37,710 nt of DNA from Ganoderma boninense (Eukaryota > Basidiomycota > Agaricomycetes > Polyporales > Polyporaceae), in contig PJEW03000030.1 in the NCBI GenBank assembly GCA_002900995.3, forward strand, positions 1 to 37,710, in the 5' to 3' direction. Made by a program: the position numbers and the translations under genes. This document shows positions 31,303 to 37,710 of the stretch, piece by piece. The first letter of the stretch is position 1; each line of letters opens with the position of its first letter. The notes under the pieces are model-generated. The model searched no databases. It worked only from the letters and a program-made list of their open reading frames with translations, and was not told the DNA's origin.

Positions 31303-31728
31303 TGTTGGCTGCAGTGGCCCTCAGGATGTCACAATGGCCTGTGTCAAGCTCTGTAAAGTCTGTATTGCAGGGAACCAAGATATGCTACTCACCTGTGTCA
31401 AGCTCTGTAAAGTCTAAGGACACAGAGCCTGACAGAGGCGTCGATACAGCTCATGGAGCACGTGCTAGGTAGAGTATGTAACGCTGTGCTACTGGCGCCG
31501 TTATGGCGCCCAGGGAGCGAGAATTGCGGACTGTACAGTGTAAAGTAGAGCATGATGCAGATCTAAGCTAGTTCGAGTCTCTAATGCAGACGATGTTGTA
31601 TCTCTATGAGATGTGCTACTGTAATGAAACGAAAAAGACCCCAGGTAGGGGACAATGCAATGTACGTACGGTGCGATCGCGGACTTGGTGCGATCAAAAC
31701 TGCGGGCGCTACAGCACCGACTTCAACA
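31303..31728 (-). repeat. 3' LTR of Copia copy 2
   Basis: 426 bp. It has two 24 bp direct repeats 54 bp apart (31338-31361, 31392-31415). The purine tract lies at 31729-31737 on the minus strand. The outer flank is GAGGG (31298-31302). Confidence 0.93.
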
Positions 31729-31743
31729 CTCTCCCCTGATCGC

Positions 31744-34700
31744 TCAAGTCCCCAATCCAAGCATCTTCACCATCTCAAGCACTTTGGGCTTGGGCAGCGA
31801 CTTGGTCAGGATGTCAGCAGGCATGTGCGACGTGCGCAGGTGCACCACCTCAATGCGCCCCTTGGCCACCTCATCCCGCAGCCAGTAGAAGCGCAGGTCG
31901 AGGTGCTTCATCCGCCCATGGTGCTCTGGGTTTTTCGCCACAGAGAGTGCAGAGAGGTTGTCGATGCGCATGCGAGAGGCAGAGGAGAGGCTGTAGCCAA
32001 ACTCAGTGAGCAGATTTCGCAGCCAGAGCATCTCCTGGCCACAGGACACTGCAGCGATGAACTCAGCCTCTGTGGTGGACAGAGCGACGAGGGACTGGAG
32101 GCGACTCGACCAGGAGATGGCCCCAGTGCCCATCTTGATCACATAGCCAGAGGTGGAGCGGCCAGTGTCAGGGCAGCCAGCATGGTCTGCGTCGGTGTAC
32201 GAGGTGAACAGCTCTGACTCTGGCGAGGGAGCGTAGGTGAGCTTGTAGTCGAGAGTGCCCTTGATGTAGCGAAACAGGTGCTTGACTGCCTTCCAGTGCG
32301 CCATGCCAGGGTGCTGGGAGAAGCGTGCAAGGTTGCCCACAGTGCGAGCAATGTCTGGACGGGTGGCCACTGCAAGATAAAACAAAGAGCCGACTGCCTG
32401 GCTGTAGGGGATGTCCTGCATCGCACGGATGTCTACTGGCGATGTGGGGGCCATGTCTGCGCTGAGGCGGAGGCCAGGGTCCATGGGAGTGCTTACTGGG
32501 TCGCAGTTGGAGAAGCCGTATCGCTCGAGGATGTCCAGGGAGTACTGGCGCTGCGAGATAGACAGAGAACGCTGTGAGCGGTTGCGCTCAATCTGCACAC
32601 CCAGCAGCCACGACGTGGGGCCCAGATCTCGCAGCTTGAAGTGCTTGCGCAGGTCATCCTTGACTCGCTGGATCGCTGCCTTGTCCTTTGCTGCAATGGT
32701 GATGTCATCGACGAATACAGGGATGATGAGACGCACACCATCGCGCAGATACACCCAGACACTGTGCTCGCAGGTGAGCCGTTCAAAGCCCAGTTTGCTG
32801 AGCACCTCATCGAGCTTCTCATGCCAGCAGCGGCCAGCCTGCTTGAGGCCATAGAGAGCCTTGCGCAGGCGCCACACCCACTGCGGAGTCTTCTCCTCAA
32901 ACCCGTCTGGCTGGCGCATGTAGACCTCCTCCTTGAGCTCGCCATTGAGGTAGGCAGAGGAGATGTCGACCGACTCCAGCTCGAGGTCCTCAAGGGCTGC
33001 AATGGCGAGGATAGCGCGGATGGAGGCCCACTTGGGCGTAGGAGCAAAGGTCTCGTTGTACTCGAAACCAGGGCGCTGTGAGAAGCCCTTGGCCACCAGT
33101 CTGCCTTTGTAGCGTTCAATGGAGCCGTCTGCATTGTGCTTGATCCGGAATACCCAGCGGGAGCCAATGGCCTTGCGACCTGGAGGGAGGAGGACAAGCT
33201 TGAAGGTGCCATTCTCAACGAGGGACTGCAGCTCTTCCTGTGCTGCCTTGAGCCACTTGTTGCGCTCCTCAGGCTCGAGTGCCATGACCTCAGACATCGA
33301 GGTGGGCTCCCCAAAGTGCTCGTGGCTTGCCTTCAACGCCTGCTCGACCACTGACTCGAATGCGACGTCCAGGGCATCGTCGTAGGACAGGTAGTCGATG
33401 AGGGGGTCAGAGTAGACGTCGTCGAGGCCTGCCAGCATTGCATGGAGTGCATCCTCATCACTGCTGTCCCCTCGACCTATGAGGTCCAGCTCGTCGTCTG
33501 AGGATGTAGGACTCGGTGGGGGAGAGCGTGGACGGTTGGGGAACGGTCGATTAAGGCCAGGAGCAGCTGGTGCATCAACTGGAGCCTCAATTAGTGGATC
33601 AGGCGATGAGGAGCGTTCAGGAGCAGGAGACGGAGCAGGAGCAGGAGCAGGGGACACAGAGCGAATGCGAAGGCGCTGAGGAACGAGGTTCTGGTGTTCA
33701 AGGGCACGCTCATTGAGGGAGCCTTGGGGGCGAGAGGCACGCGAGGGGAGTTGCTTGCGAGCGAGAGCTGGATAGGGCCTGAAACCTGGGTTTTGTGCTT
33801 GCTGGTGCGCAGATGGCGCAACGGGGCGAGCGACTTGTGCAGGAGGTGGCCGAGCAGGTGGAGGTGTTGGTGAGCGAGCGGGGAGTTGTGCTGGTGGCAC
33901 AGGAGGATGTGCTGGACGCTGTGCAGGTGGTGGAGAGTCTGGTGGTGAAGGCGATCGAGCTGGAGATGGCTGGCGAGGTGGTGGAGGCGCAGGGTGTGGT
34001 GCAGGAGGTGCAGGAGGCGCAGGAGGAGCTGGGCGAGCTGGAGGTGCAGGAGGTGCAGGATCATCATAGTCGTCATCTCTCCCCTGATCATGCAGCTCTG
34101 GCACTCCTGGCACACCGTCGTCTGGTGGTGCTGCATTGTCAGGGCCCCCAGGGATGTCCACATCGTCGAGGGGCAGGCCAAAGACATTGATGAAGGGCGA
34201 GTTGCCAGGGAAGCACTGCTCGTCAAACACTGCATGCGACGAGACAATCACCTTCTTTGCTGCAGGGTCCCAGAACCGCCAGGCCTTGGTGCCATCCGGG
34301 TAGCCAATGAAGATGCACTTGCGCGTGTGGGGCTGCAGTGCCTTGCGGTCCTTCTTGCGGATGAGCACATAGGCCAGGCAGCCAAAGACGCGGAAATAGG
34401 ACACCTCAGGCTTGCGCCCATCGCCCTTCCAGGCCGTGTAGGGAATGCCGCCGTCGAGCGCAGAGGTGGGCATGCGGTTGCGCGTGTGGACAAAGGTGGA
34501 GACAGCATGGCACCAGAATGAAGGGGGCAGCTTGGACTGGGCAAGCAGGGCAGTGGCACCCTCAGACGTCGTCCTGTTGGCTCGCTCTGCTACGCCGTTC
34601 TGGTGGGGCTCGTCTGGCTCAGTGTGCTGCCTGTGGATGCCGTGCGCAGCGCAGAAGTCAATGAACTCCTGGCCCATGTACTCGCCGCCCTTGTCGTCCC

Positions 34701-35823
34701 GTGTGGCCTTGATGCGCAGCCCCAGGCAGTTCTCAGCGTAGGCCTTGTACGCCTTGAAGGCTGCAAATGCGTCGCTCTTGCGCTTGAGGTAGGCCAGGGC
34801 CCAGAAACGCGTCGCATCGTCGACAAAGACCATCCAGTACAGGTAGCCCTCAGGCGTGGGCACAGCGAGCTTGCCCTTGAGGTCTGTGTGCACCAGGGCA
34901 AGGCGAACGAACCGTCTGGAGGCGAAACGAGGGATGGAGTGGCGGTTGAGCTTGCCAGCAAGGCAGGGCTCACAGATGGCGCTGGGGGCACGCTTGGAGT
35001 GGATGGTGAGGCCCTTGACAAGCTCCTTGTTGACCACAGAGCGCAGGTCGTCGAGATTGACATGGGAGCAGCGCTGGTGCCACAGGGCGAGGTCCTCGTC
35101 GCAGGTGGTAGAGGCGGACATGGCAGACTTGGAGTGGGAGATGGTGTGGCCTAGGAGGTAGCCGACGTTGTGCTCGTTGACCTGGGCCTTGAAGCGCAGC
35201 TGCCCCTGGTGGTAGAACAGCACAGATGACGCAGAGAGCTCAACGGAGTAGCCCTTCTCCCGGGTGAGGTGGAAAATTGACAGGAGGTTGCTGGCCAGGG
35301 CAGGGAGATGGAGGACGTCGTGCAGGACGATGGCAGGGGGCAAAACTCCGTCCATCTCAGCAGGCTGGAACACCACAGAGCCCATACCCGCAGAGTAGAC
35401 GATGTGGGAGTTGGCGAGGCGGATGGGGATGCTGTGGGGCGAGTAGGAGCGAAACCAGTGCCTGTGGGGGGTCATGTGCGCAGATGCACCCGTGTCTGTG
35501 TTCCACATGGTCGCAGCAGGGCTGGAGAGCGATGAGGAGTGGTCTGGGGACACCTGGAGGGCAGAGGGACAGCAAAGATCGACCATGGCCACCCCAGCAG
35601 TGTGCTGGGGGGTGTCATCTGGCCTCATGGCATGAGATGACAAGCAGGTGGGCCCAAAAGCCACATCCCTGCCTTGGCACATGTGGGAGAGCTGGGGGAC
35701 GACCTGGGAGGCCTGGGGGGGCGCCCTCTTGCTGGCAGTGCACTGGGCAAAGCACTGGGGCTTGGAAAGGATGGGGGTGTCACAGAAGGAGTAGGGAGGC
35801 ATGAATGACATACTGGGATCCAT
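31744..35823 (-). CDS. Copia pol polyprotein, copy 2
   Basis: One open frame of 1359 residues from ATG 35823-35821 (MDPSMSF); the frame stays open up to 35889. Domain order and catalytic residues are as in copy 1: DTGAS protease, WHQRCSH..CEPC finger, integrase TDLKG / DDKGGEY / AERANR, RT FVDDI, RNase H TDADHAGC. It is about 97% identical to copy 1, and the length difference sits in the Pro/Ala-rich linker. It also lacks gag. The ORF is intact although its LTRs are mismatched, so the recombination is recent or the crossover kept the frame. Confidence 0.92.
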   Translation of the reverse strand: MDPSMSFMPPYSFCDTPILSKPQCFAQCTASKRAPPQASQVVPQLSHMCQGRDVAFGPTCLSSHAMRPDDTPQHTAGVAMVDLCCPSALQVSPDHSSSLSSPAATMWNTDTGASAHMTPHRHWFRSYSPHSIPIRLANSHIVYSAGMGSVVFQPAEMDGVLPPAIVLHDVLHLPALASNLLSIFHLTREKGYSVELSASSVLFYHQGQLRFKAQVNEHNVGYLLGHTISHSKSAMSASTTCDEDLALWHQRCSHVNLDDLRSVVNKELVKGLTIHSKRAPSAICEPCLAGKLNRHSIPRFASRRFVRLALVHTDLKGKLAVPTPEGYLYWMVFVDDATRFWALAYLKRKSDAFAAFKAYKAYAENCLGLRIKATRDDKGGEYMGQEFIDFCAAHGIHRQHTEPDEPHQNGVAERANRTTSEGATALLAQSKLPPSFWCHAVSTFVHTRNRMPTSALDGGIPYTAWKGDGRKPEVSYFRVFGCLAYVLIRKKDRKALQPHTRKCIFIGYPDGTKAWRFWDPAAKKVIVSSHAVFDEQCFPGNSPFINVFGLPLDDVDIPGGPDNAAPPDDGVPGVPELHDQGRDDDYDDPAPPAPPARPAPPAPPAPPAPHPAPPPPRQPSPARSPSPPDSPPPAQRPAHPPVPPAQLPARSPTPPPARPPPAQVARPVAPSAHQQAQNPGFRPYPALARKQLPSRASRPQGSLNERALEHQNLVPQRLRIRSVSPAPAPAPSPAPERSSSPDPLIEAPVDAPAAPGLNRPFPNRPRSPPPSPTSSDDELDLIGRGDSSDEDALHAMLAGLDDVYSDPLIDYLSYDDALDVAFESVVEQALKASHEHFGEPTSMSEVMALEPEERNKWLKAAQEELQSLVENGTFKLVLLPPGRKAIGSRWVFRIKHNADGSIERYKGRLVAKGFSQRPGFEYNETFAPTPKWASIRAILAIAALEDLELESVDISSAYLNGELKEEVYMRQPDGFEEKTPQWVWRLRKALYGLKQAGRCWHEKLDEVLSKLGFERLTCEHSVWVYLRDGVRLIIPVFVDDITIAAKDKAAIQRVKDDLRKHFKLRDLGPTSWLLGVQIERNRSQRSLSISQRQYSLDILERYGFSNCDPVSTPMDPGLRLSADMAPTSPVDIRAMQDIPYSQAVGSLFYLAVATRPDIARTVGNLARFSQHPGMAHWKAVKHLFRYIKGTLDYKLTYAPSPESELFTSYTDADHAGCPDTGRSTSGYVIKMGTGAISWSSRLQSLVALSTTEAEFIAAVSCGQEMLWLRNLLTEFGYSLSSASRMRIDNLSALSVAKNPEHHGRMKHLDLRFYWLRDEVAKGRIEVVHLRTSHMPADILTKSLPKPKVLEMVKMLGLGT

Positions 35824-36070
35824 GGGCACGACGTGGGGACGTGGCAACGAGGGGCCTGGGCGATGACGTGGCGCGCGACGCACTGGCAAAACGACGAGGT
35901 GAGGGGACGAAAACTGCGTCCTGGAGCGAAGAGAGGAGGAACCAGTCCCAGAGCGACAGATGTGTCAAGCAGAGGGAGCAGGAGAGGAGTGGGGGCTGGG
36001 TGAGGCCAGAGAGCGAATAGACAAGCGAAATTTGGAGTCCTGAGGTGCTGAGAGCGCAGGGCTCATAACC

Positions 36071-36486
36071 TGTTGGCTGCAGTGGCCCTCAGGATGTCAC
36101 AATGGCCTGTGTCAAGCTCTGTAAAGTCTGTATTGCAGGGAACCAAGATATGCTACTCACCTGTGTCAAGCTCTGTAAAGTCTAAGGACACAGAGCCTGA
36201 CAGAGGCGTCGATACAGCTCATGGAGCACATGCTAGGTAGAGTATGTAACACTGTGCTACTGGTGCCGTTATGAGCGAGAATTGCGGACTGTACAGTGTA
36301 AACTAGAGCAGGATGCAGATCTAAGCTAGTTGGAGCCTCTAGTGAAGACGATGTTGTATCTCTATGGGATGTGCTATTGTAACGAAACGAAAAATAGGGT
36401 AAGTAGGGGACAATGCAATGTACGTATGGTGCAATCGTGGACTTGGTGTGATCAAAACTGCGGGCGCTCCAGCACCGACTTCAACA
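36071..36486 (-). repeat. 5' LTR of Copia copy 2 (divergent subtype)
   Basis: 416 bp. A 10 bp deletion (GCGCCCAGGG on the + strand, near 36272) removes one arm of the hairpin found in the other LTRs. It is more like the solo LTR at 21587 than like the partner LTR at 31303. The outer flank is GCAAG. Confidence 0.9.
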
Positions 36487-36576
36487 GCAAGAGCCACTCT
36501 ACGGCTATGGGAAGTATGCAGTCAGACAACGCAGAAGCAAGTCCTTTGCATGTGCTACCCAATCTGGCGACCCCTC
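36487..36576 (+). other. 90 bp host-gene segment between head-to-head Copia copies, probably inverted
   Basis: Read on + in frame it gives KSHSTAMGSMQSDNAEASPL and continues to LATPL at the LTR. Joined at CCCTC it runs without a stop into the minus-strand frame that starts at 31302. It is therefore a piece of the same gene, now in reversed orientation. Confidence 0.65.
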
Positions 36577-37002
36577 TGTTGAAGTCGGTGCTGTAGCGCC
36601 CGCAGTTTTGATCGCACCAAGTCCGCGATCGCACCGTATGTACATTGCATTGTCCCCTACCTGGGGTCTTTTTCGTTTCATTACAGTAGCACATCTCATA
36701 GAGATACAACATCGTCTGCATTAGAGACTCGAACTAGCTTAGATCTGCATCATGCTCTACTTTACACTGTACAGTCCGCAATTCTCGCTCCCTGGGCGCC
36801 ATAACGGCGCCAGTAGCACAGCGTTACATACTCTACCTAGCACGTGCTCCATGAGCTGTATCGACGCCTCTGTCAGGCTCTGTGTCCTTAGACTTTACAG
36901 AGCTTGACACAGGTGAGTAGCATATCTTAGTTTCCTGCAATACAGACTTTACAGAGCTTGACACAGGCCATTGTGACATCCTGAGGGCCACTGCAGCCAA
37001 CA
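36577..37002 (+). repeat. 5' LTR of Copia copy 3
   Basis: 426 bp, TGTTGAAG..GCCAACA. It differs from the inverted LTR at 31303-31728 at only a few sites, and both have the 54 bp duplication. Confidence 0.95.
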
Positions 37003-37250
37003 GGTTATGAGCCCTGCGCTCTCAGCACCTCAGGACTCCAAATTTCGCTTGTCTATTCTCTCCCTGGCCTCACCCAGCCCCCACTCCTCTCCTGCTGCCT
37101 CTGCTTGACGCATCTGCTCGCTCTGGGACTGGTTCCTCCTCTCTTCGCTCCAGGACGCAGTTTTCGTCCCCTCACCTCGTCGTTTTGCCAGCGCGTCGCG
37201 CGCCACGTCATCGCCCAGGCCCCTCATTGCCACGTCGCCACGTTGTGCCC

Positions 37251-37710
37251 ATGGATCCCAGTATGTCATTCATGCCTTCCTACTCCTTCTGTGCCACCCC
37301 CATCCTTTCCAAGCCCCAGTGTTTTGCCCAGTGCACTGCCAGCAAGAGGGCGCCCCCCCAGGCCTCCCCAGGTCGTCCCCCAGCTCTCCCCACATGTGCC
37401 AAGGCAGGGATATGGCTGTTGGGCCCACCTGCTTGTCATCTCATGCCGTGAGGCCAGATGACACCCCCCCAGCACACTGCTGGGTGGCCATGGTCGATCT
37501 TGTGCTGTACTGCTGCCTCCAGGTGCCCCAACACTCTCATCGCTCTCCAGCCCTGCTGCGACATGTGAACACAGACACGGGGGACTCGCACATGGGGAAA
37601 ACCCCCAAGGGGCCGGTTTCGCTCCTACTCGCCCCAAAAGCCCCCATCGCTCCCAAATCCCACATTGTCTACTCTTCGGGGGATGGGGGTCTGTGGTTTC
37701 CCGCCTGCTG
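37251..37710 (+). pseudogene. Copia pol, copy 3, 5' fragment with frameshifts
   Basis: ATG 37251 starts the MDPSMSFMPSYSF protein, as in the other copies. Extra C residues in C-runs break the frame from about 37365. After ~37450 there are many one- and two-base losses and stretched homopolymers relative to copies 1 and 2, including in the DTGAS region (~37575). The pattern looks like a low-quality contig end rather than decay, because the first 750 bp of this copy are clean. Confidence 0.75.

Larger units (their letters stand above)
31303..36486 (-). mobile_element. Ty1/Copia retrotransposon copy 2, with mismatched LTRs
   Basis: The body is intact, but the two LTRs belong to different subtypes. 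The left one (31303-31728, 426 bp) is almost identical to the LTR of copy 3 (36577-37002). The right one (36071-36486, 416 bp) differs at ~20 sites and lacks 10 bp. The flanks GAGGG (left) and GCAAG (right) do not match. It is a recombinant of two elements. Confidence 0.9.
36577..37710 (+). mobile_element. Ty1/Copia retrotransposon copy 3, 5' end, running off the window
   Basis: The LTR 36577-37002 (426 bp) is followed by the same tRNA-Met-type primer site and leader. The flank before it is CCCTC (36572-36576). The body is cut by the window end. Confidence 0.93.

Overview
This window looks like nuclear DNA of an agaricomycete (mushroom-forming basidiomycete). It has 50-77 nt GT-AG introns in a fungal CAD/URA2 gene with a degenerate dihydroorotase-like domain. 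It also carries a CxC1-like KDZ transposase, a chromodomain Ty3/Gypsy element and a GC-rich Ty1/Copia family. The only clearly conserved cellular gene is the 3' part of URA2 (about 1-5527); almost everything else is a nested transposon island.

Layout. (1) 1-5527, + strand: the carbamoyl-phosphate synthase large region, MGS-like, DHOase-like and aspartate transcarbamoylase parts of URA2. The first ~3.4 kb is full of small frameshifts and the last ~2.1 kb is clean. (2) 5861-21369: one DNA transposon with ~350 bp terminal inverted repeats, a 7-8 bp target duplication (GGGTTTT) and a minus-strand KDZ transposase (20371 to 10111). That transposase is split by a complete but dead Ty3/Gypsy chromovirus (11259-18405). 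The chromovirus was in turn hit at its gag start codon by an inverted solo LTR of its own family (16737-17174, duplication TCATG). A 460 bp solo LTR of another family (9292-9751) lies in the left part of the KDZ element. (3) 21587-22013: a Copia solo LTR with duplication ATATG. (4) 22822-28391: a second copy of the 460 bp LTR, split by a young Copia element (23133-28237; identical 372 bp LTRs, duplication GACAG, intact 1365-1385 codon pol ORF). (5) 28392-31302: unrecognised host-like sequence, a 520 bp hAT-type MITE with an 8 bp duplication, and two unrecognised minus-strand coding fragments. (6) 31303-37710: two Copia copies head to head (minus then plus), separated by 90 bp. LTR subtypes, target duplications and an interrupted reading frame all indicate that the 5' parts of these two elements plus the 90 bp spacer have been inverted by recombination.

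How parts relate. The KDZ element has a TATA box and a splice donor inside both inverted repeats; the right one points toward the transposase. The Copia family has protease, integrase, RT and RNase H but no room for a normal gag, so it probably depends on capsid from another element. The order of events can be read from the nesting: KDZ, then Gypsy, then the solo Gypsy LTR; and separately the 460 bp LTR, then Copia. Sequence quality seems to fall near both ends of the window (URA2 5' part; the last ~350 bp), so frameshifts there may not be biological.
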